A DNA stretch of 50,767 nt from Nitrospiraceae bacterium (lineage in GTDB: Bacteria; Nitrospirota; Nitrospiria; Nitrospirales; Nitrospiraceae). How positions within the stretch are numbered: position 1 is the stretch's first letter; each line of letters begins with the position of its first letter. The stretch spans positions 1 to 50,767 of the forward strand of contig CAKKRK010000051.1 of assembly GCA_919902665.1 (NCBI GenBank). The letters run 5' to 3'. Below the pieces are notes generated by a model that was not told the origin of the DNA, did no database searches, and saw only the letters and a program-made list of their open reading frames with translations. Positions 9,983 to 18,489 of the stretch are shown in pieces. Position numbers and translations under genes: made by a program.

Positions 9983-10636
9983 ATGCATAGGATCAGCCAG
10001 CACTTGGCCATTGTTGTTGTCGCCCTCAGTCTCATGACCGGTACCGCCAAAGCCGCCAATTTGATCTGGGTCCACGGACCACTGGAGGAAGAAGGTAAGA
10101 TCCACAGCCTCACGATCGGTACCGCCAAAACCACCGATTTGAGTTGGGTTCATGAAGGGATGGCGGAAGAAGGAAAAATCACCGCCGGGTTTCGAGTGGG
10201 ACCGAGTTTCACCACCCAAAGTTCAGGCCTATCGACCGTTGGGCCACTCGTCAATTTCCAAGGTATGTACGGGCTCAACAGATGGTTCCGTGTCGGGATG
10301 ATGCTCGAATGGCAAAATCACGGAGTTGACCCGGGAACTGGATCAGTCAATACGGTCACTCTGCTCCCTGTCAACTTGGAGTATCGCCCTGGGCATTTCG
10401 GGAACCTCATTCCCTATCTGACCACCGGGATTGGTGTAAACATCAACACAAAGAACGTCTCAGATACGTTCGCGTGGCGACTCGGCGGTGGTCTCGACTA
10501 TGCCGCCACCAACTGGTTCCCAAACGCCCCAAGTGGAATGATGTTCAATGTAGAGGCGGCCTGGAAACGGAACCATCCATCGGGTGGTGATGCTTCCACC
10601 ATGGGTTTGATTTTCGGTGTCCGACATACCTTCTGA
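9983..10636 (+). CDS. Outer-membrane beta-barrel protein (paralogue 2)
   Basis: A 217-residue protein with a signal peptide ending near residue 24 (TGTAKA), then two copies of a 26-residue repeat, then a barrel domain ending in a C-terminal Phe (GVRHTF). The barrel part is similar to the divergent gene at 8917-9546, sharing GPLVNFQG, VGMMLEW and DTFAWRLG/NTFAWRLG. An unusually strong AGGAGGGG ribosome-binding site suggests high expression. The repeat region is absent from the paralogue, so this copy has gained an N-terminal extension on the mature protein. Function unknown; a small porin is possible. Confidence 0.8.
   Translation: MHRISQHLAIVVVALSLMTGTAKAANLIWVHGPLEEEGKIHSLTIGTAKTTDLSWVHEGMAEEGKITAGFRVGPSFTTQSSGLSTVGPLVNFQGMYGLNRWFRVGMMLEWQNHGVDPGTGSVNTVTLLPVNLEYRPGHFGNLIPYLTTGIGVNINTKNVSDTFAWRLGGGLDYAATNWFPNAPSGMMFNVEAAWKRNHPSGGDASTMGLIFGVRHTF
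10040..10195 (+). repeat. Two tandem 78-bp (26-codon) repeats in the barrel gene
   Basis: Copy 1 begins at 10040 and copy 2 at 10118, each with GGTACCGCCAAA. The encoded units read GTAKAANLIWVHGPLEEEGK and GTAKTTDLSWVHEGMAEEGK over their first 20 residues. They diverge at several codons, so the duplication is not brand new. Because GTAKA forms the end of the signal peptide, the duplication also created a second possible cleavage region. Confidence 0.75.
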
Positions 10637-10688
10637 GTTGGAGATGTGGAAGGAGTAGCAGCAAGTAGGAGCGAATGAAGCAAGAGGC

Positions 10689-11519
10689 CTAATGCGTATG
10701 AACGAGCCTGGTGCGCCGCTCGCGTTTTGGTGAGAAGAAGACTGCAATGAAAAATATGGTGGTCGCTAAGAGGACGATGGCCGGCCCTGAGGGCACATCC
10801 CAAAACGCGGAAATCAAGACACCTACAATCGACGTGAATATCCCGATCGTTGCGGAATACAGAGTCAGTGTTGCAAGGCTATGCGTGAGTTGGTAAGCGG
10901 TCGACGCCGGAATCAGGATCATGGCAAATACCAAGATCGCTCCGACGGTTTTCAGTGAGACCACCACCGTCAAGGCGACCAACGTCAGGAGGAGGAAAAA
11001 GATTTGGCGTGCAGGGACGCCGGAGGCTTCAGCCATCTCTTGGTCGAACGCGATAAAGTAGAGTTCTTTTGAAAACAGGAGGAGGAGGCCCAAGACGAGG
11101 ACGGTCAACGCTCCGATGACGCTCAGTTCCTCAGGTGTGACCGATAGCACGCTGCCAAATAAGTAGCCGTACACTTCGGCATTGTAGTTTTTCATCAACC
11201 CAATGAAGAGAATGCCCAGTGCCATTGTCGCGGTATAGAGAATGCCGATGGAGACATCCAGCTTCATTCTGCCCCGTTCTTCAACCCAACCAGTAATCCA
11301 AACCGTTGCAAGACCGAACACAATGGCGAGCAACAGGGGAGGCCATCCCATCAAGTAGCCGAGAGTTACGCCCGCAAATGCGGCATGTGACGTCCCGGCT
11401 CCCACGAACGCCAATCCACGCAATACGACGAACACGCCGATGACGGAGCAGAGCCCACCCACCATCGCGGCGGCGAGGAGTGAGCGCTGCATGAAGTCGT
11501 AGGCGAGGAGATCCAACAT
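10689..11519 (-). CDS. znuB: Zinc/manganese ABC transporter permease
   Basis: A 276-residue inner-membrane permease of the ABC-3 family (ZnuB/MntB/TroC), with about eight hydrophobic helices. The family stretch GVFVVLRGLAFVGAGTSHAAFAGVTLG near residues 29-55 is typical, as is the later AILVFAMILIPASTAY. It lies 16 bp after the ATPase gene in the order binding protein, ATPase, permease. The metal is probably Zn2+ or Mn2+; sequence alone cannot decide. It ends 52 bp from the convergent barrel gene. Confidence 0.9.
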   Translation of the reverse strand: MLDLLAYDFMQRSLLAAAMVGGLCSVIGVFVVLRGLAFVGAGTSHAAFAGVTLGYLMGWPPLLLAIVFGLATVWITGWVEERGRMKLDVSIGILYTATMALGILFIGLMKNYNAEVYGYLFGSVLSVTPEELSVIGALTVLVLGLLLLFSKELYFIAFDQEMAEASGVPARQIFFLLLTLVALTVVVSLKTVGAILVFAMILIPASTAYQLTHSLATLTLYSATIGIFTSIVGVLISAFWDVPSGPAIVLLATTIFFIAVFFSPKRERRTRLVHTH

Positions 11520-11535
11520 TGTCTGAAGTCCATTC

Positions 11536-12363
11536 CTAGTGGTGATGGTGGTAATCTTCGACGATGACGAGGTCTTTCTCTGTAATCACCAGGTCTTTGC
11601 CATAGACCTGGTGAAGAATCTCCGGCTTGAGGACTTCCGCGGGGGGGGCGGCGGCGAAGAGTCTGGTTTTGAGAAGAACCAATCGATCGACCCGTGAGCG
11701 AATCATATTTATGTCGTGGGTAATCAAGAGGACGGTCAATTTGAGTTCATCATGCAGCTGTTGCACGAGCTCGATAACATTGTGTTGAGCGGTAATATCC
11801 AGACCGGTTGTCGGCTCATCCAATATTAAGACCTTGGGCTGTTGTGCCAGGGCTCTCGCAATAAAGACGCGCTGTTGCTGGCCGCCGGATAGCTGTCCGA
11901 GGGCATGATTCTTGTGAGAAGCCATTCCCACCTGAGCCAGGGCTTCCTGCGCGATGTCACGATCCTTCTTCCCTGGACGTTTGAACAGGCCCAGCGCTCC
12001 GTAACGACCCATCATCACTGTTTCAAGGACCGTCACCGGAAAATTCCGATCGACGACCCCTTTCTGCGGGAGATAGCCGATTTTGGCGCGATGGTGGCAG
12101 CGGAGTTCGTTGCAGGCACAGTCGAAGATATGAAGATGTCCTTCCACGGGGGCAAGAAGCCCCAGTACGGCACGACACAACGTCGTCTTGCCTGATCCGT
12201 TTGGGCCGATGACTCCCACGAACTCGCCGTCGTAGATAGCCAACGAAATGTCTTTGAGGGCGATGAGCCCGGGAAACCCGAAGGAGGCATGCTCAAAACG
12301 GATGATTGGCTCACGGGGATCTAACACGGAATCCGAAGCTCCTTCTGGAGGTCGTCTGACCAA
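11536..12363 (-). CDS. znuC: Zinc/manganese ABC transporter ATP-binding protein
   Basis: A 275-residue ABC ATPase that powers metal import. Walker A GPNGSGKTT, Q-loop YLPQKG, signature LSGGQQQR, Walker B VLILDEPTTGLD and the switch His (LLITHD) are all intact. The extreme C-terminus is DYHHHH, a natural four-histidine tail that could bind or sense the transported metal. The start codon lies 2 bp after the stop of the binding-protein gene, so the pair is probably translationally coupled. No consensus Zur palindrome was recognised upstream of the operon. Confidence 0.92.
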   Translation of the reverse strand: MVRRPPEGASDSVLDPREPIIRFEHASFGFPGLIALKDISLAIYDGEFVGVIGPNGSGKTTLCRAVLGLLAPVEGHLHIFDCACNELRCHHRAKIGYLPQKGVVDRNFPVTVLETVMMGRYGALGLFKRPGKKDRDIAQEALAQVGMASHKNHALGQLSGGQQQRVFIARALAQQPKVLILDEPTTGLDITAQHNVIELVQQLHDELKLTVLLITHDINMIRSRVDRLVLLKTRLFAAAPPAEVLKPEILHQVYGKDLVITEKDLVIVEDYHHHH

Positions 12364-12365
12364 GG

Positions 12366-13316
12366 CTACGAGGTCGTTTCTAATGCGCGGGCCAATTGGA
12401 GCACATTATAGCGAAGCATGTCGAGGTAGGTCGCCGTTCCCTCCAAACCGCCTGGCATCGTGGTCAAGACGACGACGTGCGCCTTGGTTTCCCTTGCCAG
12501 TAACTCCGGGAGTCGCTGACTGAGCTGAATCTCGGATACGATCACCTTGATATTGTCGCGTCTCATCTTCTGGATGAGAGCTTGCAGATGAAGGGCGGAG
12601 GGTTCTGTGCCAGATTGCATGTGGATCGTGCCAACAATGTCGAGGCTGAATCGTTTGGCCAAATAGGGCCACGCTGGATGATGGGCGATGAATCGTCGGT
12701 CGGAGAGCCGCTGGATACGCGCGGAGAGTTCCTTTTGCAACCGACCAAGCTGTTGAAGATAGGCCGCTTGATTGGTTCGGAATTCCGTTGTATGACTTGG
12801 GTCCACTTCAATGAGAGCGTCGGTAATGTGGCGCAGCATGATGGTGACATTTTCAGGATCCAGCCAGACATGCGGATTCCCGGCTTCCCCGTCGTGATGT
12901 GTTCCTTCATGTGCATCAGTATTGTCTTGAATCAGCTCGACGCCGTGAGAGGTCGTAATCACACGTAACGATTGGCCACCCGCGTTCTTCACCAGCGATG
13001 AAACCCACACCTCAAGTCCCATGCCGATCTCCAATAACAGTCTGGCCTTCCGGACTGCGATCAGATCGGTGGGTTTGGGTGAATAGGTATGCTCATTTTC
13101 ATAGCCGCTCAACAACGATGTGACTCGTACATGGGGGCCACCGACCTGCTCTGCCAAATCCTTCAGAACAGGAATGGTGACCACAATCGGAATCGGGTCG
13201 CGAGCGTCCGTCACGGTGCTAAGGGGTGGAAAGAAGCCAGGTAGCAGGGCGAGGAGAAAGAAAGAAGATAACTTCCGTACATGATTGAGAGGAAACATCG
13301 GCGGGAACGGTACCAT
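12366..13316 (-). CDS. znuA: Zinc/manganese ABC transporter substrate-binding protein
   Basis: A 316-residue periplasmic cluster 9 metal-binding protein with an N-terminal signal or anchor (about residues 1-38). Likely metal ligands are the His in ENEHTYSPKP, the His in GNPHVWLDPENV, the His pair in FIAHHPAWPYLAKRF and the acidic residue near the C-terminus. A His/Asp-rich loop (DAHEGTHHDGEAGNPH) just before the second ligand is typical of zinc-type members such as ZnuA. It is first in the operon and should deliver Zn2+ (or Mn2+) to the permease. Confidence 0.92.
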   Translation of the reverse strand: MVPFPPMFPLNHVRKLSSFFLLALLPGFFPPLSTVTDARDPIPIVVTIPVLKDLAEQVGGPHVRVTSLLSGYENEHTYSPKPTDLIAVRKARLLLEIGMGLEVWVSSLVKNAGGQSLRVITTSHGVELIQDNTDAHEGTHHDGEAGNPHVWLDPENVTIMLRHITDALIEVDPSHTTEFRTNQAAYLQQLGRLQKELSARIQRLSDRRFIAHHPAWPYLAKRFSLDIVGTIHMQSGTEPSALHLQALIQKMRRDNIKVIVSEIQLSQRLPELLARETKAHVVVLTTMPGGLEGTATYLDMLRYNVLQLARALETTS

Positions 13317-13454
13317 CCGCGTATGATGGTGTCAACGACGCTATATCCTGTTAGGCCCTGTCCATTCGCCTCCTTGACCCTACACGAAAGTTCGATTAGC
13401 GTAGCACGCTCATGAGCCGCTCAGCATTCAGGCGATCGTGAAAGGATACCGGAG

Positions 13455-14654
13455 ATGAACGTTGTCGGATTGATGTCAGGAACTTCAGCCGATGGAGTCG
13501 ATGCGGCGCTGGTGACCATTGTCCGCAAGAAAGCCGGTCTCAGAGTCGAGATGATTGCGTTTCATTCACTTTCCTATCCGCGTTCGCTGCAGCAACGCAT
13601 TCTCTCTGCATCGGTGTCGGGAACGGTGACGGATATTTGCCACCTGAATGCGCTCTTAGGTGAATGGTTCGCCGACGCTGCCTTAGGAGTCATTCGGTCA
13701 GCTCAACTGTCGCCAGAGGACGTAGATCTCATCGGATCTCACGGCCAAACCGTGCATCACCTGCCGCATGGCATCAAAGATACCGGTGTCGGCGCTATAC
13801 GGTCGACACTGCAAATCGCTGAGCCAGCCGTCATCGCCGAACGCACGGGGATTACCACGGTGGCCAATTTTCGGCCACGCGATATCGCGGCCGGCGGACA
13901 GGGAGCACCGCTGACCCCGGGGGTCCACGCGCTGCTGTTTCGGCATCCGCGCCGCGCGCGGCTGATCGTGAATCTTGGCGGCATCAGCAACGTGACCTAT
14001 CTTCCCAAGGGCTCAGGCTCTGCGGAACTCGCCGCATTTGATACGGGCCCGGCAAATATGGTGCTTGATGGGCTCATGTCTCGCATCACGAATGGCCGGG
14101 CCTCGATGGACCGTGAGGGGCGATTGGCGGCAAAAGGCCAGGTCGATACGAGACTATTAGCCAAACTTCTCGCTCATCCCTATCTCTCTCAGGCGCCGCC
14201 AAAATCGACCGGTCGCGAAGCGTTCGGCACAAAGATGCTGGACGAATTGCTCAATTGGCAACACACACGCCGGTTATCGGTTGAAGATCTTCTGGCCACC
14301 TGTAGCCGTTGGACTGCTGAAGCGGTCGGGACGGCCAGACGGTGGATCAAGGGGGGAATCGATGACGTGATTGTGGGAGGGGGCGGTGTCCGGAACCGGG
14401 CGATCATGGGACATTTAACGGATATCTTTGCTCCAGTGCCGGTCACCTCCTTTGAGGCTCATGGCTGGGACAGTAAAGCGCTGGAATCGGTGGCGTTTGC
14501 CGTCCTCGCGTATCAGACCGTTATGGAACAGTGCGGAAACGTTCCCTCGGTTACGGGGGCAGCATCCCCAAGGATATTAGGTTGCATCGTCCCAAGCGGC
14601 CCACAGTGGTATGAGCAGTTACGATCACGCAAAGGCGGAAGCAAAAAGAAATGA
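13455..14654 (+). CDS. anmK: Anhydro-N-acetylmuramic acid kinase
   Basis: A 399-residue cytosolic kinase of peptidoglycan recycling, converting 1,6-anhydro-MurNAc plus ATP to MurNAc-6-phosphate. The motifs MSGTSADGVDAALV at the N-terminus, GSHGQTVHH, VNLGGISN, FDTGPANMVLDGLM and VGGGGVRN are all family signatures of the ASKHA fold. Length is slightly above the usual 370 or so because of a basic C-terminal tail (LRSRKGGSKKK). It overlaps the next gene by 4 bp (ATGA), implying coupled translation. Confidence 0.95.
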   Translation: MNVVGLMSGTSADGVDAALVTIVRKKAGLRVEMIAFHSLSYPRSLQQRILSASVSGTVTDICHLNALLGEWFADAALGVIRSAQLSPEDVDLIGSHGQTVHHLPHGIKDTGVGAIRSTLQIAEPAVIAERTGITTVANFRPRDIAAGGQGAPLTPGVHALLFRHPRRARLIVNLGGISNVTYLPKGSGSAELAAFDTGPANMVLDGLMSRITNGRASMDREGRLAAKGQVDTRLLAKLLAHPYLSQAPPKSTGREAFGTKMLDELLNWQHTRRLSVEDLLATCSRWTAEAVGTARRWIKGGIDDVIVGGGGVRNRAIMGHLTDIFAPVPVTSFEAHGWDSKALESVAFAVLAYQTVMEQCGNVPSVTGAASPRILGCIVPSGPQWYEQLRSRKGGSKKK

Positions 14655-15157
14655 GACTTCTTCTGGTCGGTACGGTCATTATGGGGATCATCATGCTTTG
14701 GCGTTATCTGAGGAAGACACGACGGAGGAAGAAGCGGACAACGCCATTTGCCATTCCTTCCGGTGTTACCATCGAGCCTATCCGATTACTCGAGGAAGAA
14801 GAAATCGCGTTGTATAGCCTCCTGCAAATGGCTGTCCAAGAGCGCTACCTTGTCTTTAGTCAGGTGCCGCTCTGGTCCTTCGTCGAGGTCGACGCGGAGG
14901 CAACCGTGCGTTCCGCTCTTCTGCGAGAGATTGCACTGAAGCGAGTCGATTTTGTTTTGGTCCATCCTGGGTCATGTCGTGTCGAACATGTCGTCCAGAT
15001 CGAGCGTGAATCTTCACCACTGCATCAGGCCGAACGCCAGCACGTCATCGAGTCGGTGCTGAACGCAGCGGGGATCAGGCTGACAACGTTGCAGCCAAAG
15101 AAAAGCCACACGCTGCCTGATCTGACCACTCGATTGGGGATCACTGCAGAGGAGTGA
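14651..15157 (+). CDS. DUF2726-like membrane-anchored protein
   Basis: A 168-residue protein with one N-terminal membrane helix (about residues 3-18) followed by a very basic stretch (RKTRRRKKR). The remainder resembles the DUF2726 domain: start-of-domain EEIALYSLLQMAVQERYLVFSQVPLWSFVEV, then KRVDFVLVHPGS and a later helix. DUF2726 has been suggested to have a restriction-endonuclease-like fold, where the D in VDFVL and the E in QIERES would be candidate active-site residues; that is an inference. It overlaps anmK by 4 bp. Confidence 0.7.
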   Translation: MRLLLVGTVIMGIIMLWRYLRKTRRRKKRTTPFAIPSGVTIEPIRLLEEEEIALYSLLQMAVQERYLVFSQVPLWSFVEVDAEATVRSALLREIALKRVDFVLVHPGSCRVEHVVQIERESSPLHQAERQHVIESVLNAAGIRLTTLQPKKSHTLPDLTTRLGITAEE

Positions 15158-15186
15158 CGAGTTGCATCAATCGAACAGGAGGATGC

Positions 15187-15678
15187 CTACGGCGATTGAT
15201 TCGTCGAGTCTTCGGCGGTTGCCGTAGCCTCGATGGCCTTGCGAGCGAGTTCTGCCTCAGAGCTATCCGGGTATTGGCCCACCACCCGGTCAAACATCAG
15301 TCGTGCCGTCTCATGATCCCCTAGTTTGGTGTACGTCTGGCCGAGCTTCAGCGTGGAAGCTGCCAACTTAGGGCTGAGTGGGTAATTTGACACGACCTCA
15401 TTGAACGACTTGAGCGCATCTCGATATCGCCCCATCCGATATTGACATTCCCCGATCCAATATTGCGCATTGGCGGCTAAGGCGGATTCGCTATGCAGTT
15501 CGATGAAGAGTTGGAAACCTGCCATGGCGGCTTTGTAGTCGCGGTGTTTAAATTCATCCATGACGCGATCATATAATCGGCGGGTCGTATCCTGCCGTTG
15601 AGTAGGAGCAGCTAGGGACTGGCCCACCGAAAAGAACATGAATAGGAGGATGAGAATTCCGAGACATTTCTGGAGCAT
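15187..15678 (-). CDS. TPR protein of the CpoB/YbgF type
   Basis: A 163-residue periplasmic protein. I place the start at 15678 because GGAGG lies 7 bases upstream; this leaves a clean signal peptide (about residues 1-23). The rest is three tetratricopeptide repeats with the pattern seen at the C-terminus of CpoB/YbgF (AQYWIGECQYRMGRYRDAL, then LKLGQTYTKLGDHETARL). CpoB works with the Tol-Pal system in outer-membrane constriction, but here no tol genes are adjacent and the coiled-coil N-terminal part of CpoB is missing. It is best called a Tol-Pal YbgF-like TPR protein. Confidence 0.75.
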   Translation of the reverse strand: MLQKCLGILILLFMFFSVGQSLAAPTQRQDTTRRLYDRVMDEFKHRDYKAAMAGFQLFIELHSESALAANAQYWIGECQYRMGRYRDALKSFNEVVSNYPLSPKLAASTLKLGQTYTKLGDHETARLMFDRVVGQYPDSSEAELARKAIEATATAEDSTNQSP

Positions 15679-15956
15679 AACAGGCCTCCATCTGTTCAAA
15701 CGGCAATCGAGGGGCTTAGGCACGCAATCAGTATGCCAGGGCTTCTGCTATTCACGAATGCGAAACGTTTAAAATAACAGGATCTTGCACAATCGCAGAA
15801 GCCAATCGTCTTGAGGGTTTTCCAGGGGAGTGGTAATGAAGACACAGTTTTGTACAATGTGGTTCGAGTCTCTGACTTGTCTCATTCAATATTCAAAGAG
15901 TCTCCATATTCCGTCAAGGCCGTAAGAACGCGACCAACCTTTCCGAGGAGAACATC

Positions 15957-16748
15957 GTGAGTGAAGAGTCCATTCCGACCAACCCCTTGGGCGGACGAAC
16001 CTTGATTGTCGATCCGACCGATCAGCGCTGTTATCCAACTCCAAGTGCTGCGCTGAAGGATGCCGCTGAATCGGATCAGGTCTATGTCCGTCCCGGGATT
16101 TATGAGGATAAACTTGTCGTCACCCAACGGCCGATACGGCTTGTCGGTGCCGGACGAGATAGCGTCCAAATCTTCTGTCGCCGCAGCGGGCCGTTGTATC
16201 TTCAAGAGGTACCGGAAGGGTGGATTACCGGCATCACGTTTCGCTATGTTGGCAGCGACCAGCATTCAGCGCTCAACATACTCAACTCCACATGCATCAT
16301 CACGCAGTGCCGAGCAATGGAAGGGATTTTGTCGGGCGTGGTGTTGTATGGACCCGAATGTCGGGTCGCCTTCACCGACAACGAAGTGTGCCGCAATCGG
16401 GAGTCGGGCATTTTTGTGTTTGCCGGCGCTCAACCGCGAGTGGCGGATAATCGCTGTGTCGAGAATCACCATTTTGGCATCGCGGTCCGAGATTCGGGCA
16501 GCCGTCCGGAACTGGTGCGGAACCTGTGTGAAGACAACATGCTGAGTGGCATACTCATGTTCCAGCACGCCGAAGGGCTGATTGTAGATAATGTGTGTCG
16601 GAACAATCAGCACTGGGGCATCCTCCTGACACCTGATTCCCATCCCAACCCTGCTCCATCGGTGCTTCCGACGATGAATCGACTCGAACCGAATGGAATC
16701 GGTGAGTATTCAATCTCTGATCAACCGCTTGCTCAGATTGGTCGATAA
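15957..16748 (+). CDS. Right-handed parallel beta-helix (NosD-like) protein
   Basis: A 263-residue protein that starts at a GTG behind GAGGAG. It opens with LIVDPTDQRCYPTPSAALKDA, the classic entry of pectate-lyase-like beta-helices, and then repeats short Asn-rich turns (VADNRCVENHHFGIAVRDSGSRP, NLCEDNMLSGI, DNVCRNNQHWGI) at 22-24 residue spacing. Such folds bind or cleave polysaccharides, or act as scaffolds. No signal peptide is present, unusual for the family, so it may act in the cytosol. The catalytic residues of true lyases cannot be identified. Confidence 0.75.
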   Translation: MSEESIPTNPLGGRTLIVDPTDQRCYPTPSAALKDAAESDQVYVRPGIYEDKLVVTQRPIRLVGAGRDSVQIFCRRSGPLYLQEVPEGWITGITFRYVGSDQHSALNILNSTCIITQCRAMEGILSGVVLYGPECRVAFTDNEVCRNRESGIFVFAGAQPRVADNRCVENHHFGIAVRDSGSRPELVRNLCEDNMLSGILMFQHAEGLIVDNVCRNNQHWGILLTPDSHPNPAPSVLPTMNRLEPNGIGEYSISDQPLAQIGR

Positions 16749-16781
16749 GAGCAATCAGGAGTTGCCGAAGATAGATGATCG

Positions 16782-17705
16782 TTAACTTAAGCAGGTAGCG
16801 GAAGACGAAGCATCAGGAATGTGAAATTGAAAAGAACTTCCCCCTTGTTGTTTGGCTCGATACATTGCGGCGTCAGCATGCTTCAAGAGCTCATCAACTT
16901 CGTGATCATCGGTTGGGTAGACGGTAATCCCGATACTGACTCCGATTAGCGCTCTGTGCTCCCCAAGGTGGAATGGTTCCGCCAATCGCTTGGTGATTCG
17001 CTGGGCGACCAACGTGATATCCTCTTCGCACGTTAGGCCTTCCAGGATAATGGTAAACTCATCTCCTCCCATACGGGCGACTGAGTCTACTTCGCGGACA
17101 CACTCTTGCAGTCGTTCAGCGACGGCCTTCAAAAGCTGATCACCGACACTGTGACCCATGGTATCGTTCACCGGCTTGAAGTGATCAAGATCGAGCAGCA
17201 TGAGACTGAGAGGCTGTTGGAGTCGTTTGCTGCGCGCCATGGCTTGGATCAGGCGATCACGAAACAACGTGCGGTTCACAAGGCCTGTTAGCTGATCATA
17301 TTGAGCCAGGTAGGTCAGCCGCTCTTCAGCCCGCTTTCGTTCGATGGCATAGCGGATTGAGCGAGCCAACAGCTCCGACGGCCCTTGTCCCTTGATGAGG
17401 TAATCCTGTGCTCCATTCTGGAGAGCTTGTAGCGCGAGCGTTTGATCATTGAGCCCACTGAGCACGATAATGGCAATCGTCGGATTCGCGGCTTGCATTT
17501 GACGCACGGTTGAGAGCCCATAACCGTCCGGGAGTGACAGGTCGAGAAGGACTGCGTCAAAACGTATGCGAGCTAGGCGGGTGACAGCGTCGCTCAGGCG
17601 GGTCACATGGATGATCTCGAATTCTTCTATCCCCCATTCTGCCAGAATATCTTGAGTCAGGCGTGCATCAACGTCGTTGTCTTCAACTAATAGGATCTTG
17701 ATCAT
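16782..17705 (-). CDS. REC-GGDEF response regulator, diguanylate cyclase
   Basis: A 307-residue two-domain protein. Residues 1-120 are a receiver domain with phosphoacceptor Asp55 and a following KGQG loop. Residues about 135-295 are a GGDEF domain with intact GGDEF at 213-217, so it should make cyclic di-GMP from two GTP. An I-site RxxD (204-207) lies exactly five residues before GGDEF, implying product inhibition. No partner histidine kinase lies next to it, so it is an orphan regulator. A GGAG ribosome-binding site supports the start. Confidence 0.92.
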   Translation of the reverse strand: MIKILLVEDNDVDARLTQDILAEWGIEEFEIIHVTRLSDAVTRLARIRFDAVLLDLSLPDGYGLSTVRQMQAANPTIAIIVLSGLNDQTLALQALQNGAQDYLIKGQGPSELLARSIRYAIERKRAEERLTYLAQYDQLTGLVNRTLFRDRLIQAMARSKRLQQPLSLMLLDLDHFKPVNDTMGHSVGDQLLKAVAERLQECVREVDSVARMGGDEFTIILEGLTCEEDITLVAQRITKRLAEPFHLGEHRALIGVSIGITVYPTDDHEVDELLKHADAAMYRAKQQGGSSFQFHIPDASSSATCLS

Positions 17706-17909
17706 CGCACTCCAGGCCTGAGCTTTTTCCTAACCTCCTCCCAACCACTGCTTCACGCACGTACTAAGTATAGCTTAAGACACTGAATCAACAAGTAAAT
17801 CCATGAAGTACTGACATGCTCGGATCCTTATCAAAGCGCCTGAAACGCAACGGTCTGGTCGGTATCTCGGATGTGCGATGCGTATGAAGGAACTAGAGGA
17901 CGGAATACC

Positions 17910-18109
17910 ATGAGAAGCATGCTTCGACTAGGAAAAAAATAATTCTGCCTGCATGTATAGCTCTTTGGCTGTTTACGTGGGACGGAATTGCGGCGGGCTA
18001 GTTGGTCAATGAGACACTCTCTGGTGAGAACTTGGAAGACCGGCGGAGTCTTATCGGGCCAAGACCCAGAACTAGTCTGAGCACTCCGAATAAGTTAGAT
18101 CACTCTTAG
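17910..18109 (+). pseudogene. Decayed small secreted-protein gene (candidate)
   Basis: An AGAGGA ribosome-binding site precedes an ATG at 17910, then MRSMLRLGKK and a stop right after a run of seven A. Reading through with one extra base gives IILPACIALWLF, then DGIAAG, a convincing signal-peptide core, then a TAG at 17999 and 35 further open codons to 18109. The pattern suggests a small exported protein inactivated by a frameshift in the A run and a nonsense change. Sequencing error or chance cannot be excluded. The rest of the gap 17706-18147 holds nothing else I recognise. Confidence 0.35.
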
Positions 18110-18147
18110 GCAAAAGAGAACAGTAGGACCATGCTAGAAAGGTTGAA

Positions 18148-18489
18148 TCACGATCCACGGGAAAGGGTCCTGAGATTGCTCGGATAAGTGCCGATTGGGC
18201 CCTGCTCTGGGCCGATCCCAGCTTCACAGGCATATCCTGCTTCGAAGGGCCAGAGTAACGAACGGCCAACGGCACTGCCACGGATGTGAATATATCGCAA
18301 TGTAACACCCATACGAGCGGCGTCGTCCTTTACCTTCTCAGTGCATTCACCAGGTGAATAACCTCGACGCGAAATCAAGAGCGGCTTACCCGATGCGCTG
18401 AGAACGGAGAATTCGCTTGCACATCCTGTGACTAAGAGCAGGACACACAAAATACCGCCAAGTCGACCGAGCATTCTCCTTCGACTCAT
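18148..18489 (-). CDS. Small lipoprotein, hypothetical
   Basis: A 113-residue protein. The start chosen at 18489 gives a compact type II signal peptide, MSRRRMLGRLGGILCVLLLVTGC, spelled here as basic n-region, hydrophobic core and lipobox LVTGC, so the mature protein begins with a lipid-modified Cys. The mature part contains GYSPGECTEKVKDDAARMGVT and two later Cys-containing segments; I do not recognise a domain. A longer reading to 18585 is possible but would put 32 residues before the signal. Function unknown. Confidence 0.65.
   Translation of the reverse strand: MSRRRMLGRLGGILCVLLLVTGCASEFSVLSASGKPLLISRRGYSPGECTEKVKDDAARMGVTLRYIHIRGSAVGRSLLWPFEAGYACEAGIGPEQGPIGTYPSNLRTLSRGS

Noticed and set aside
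12366-13454. A Zur operator upstream of the znu operon
   Set aside because: The 138 bp upstream contain no convincing palindrome with the Zur consensus; the TTGACA close to the start codon is badly placed for a promoter.
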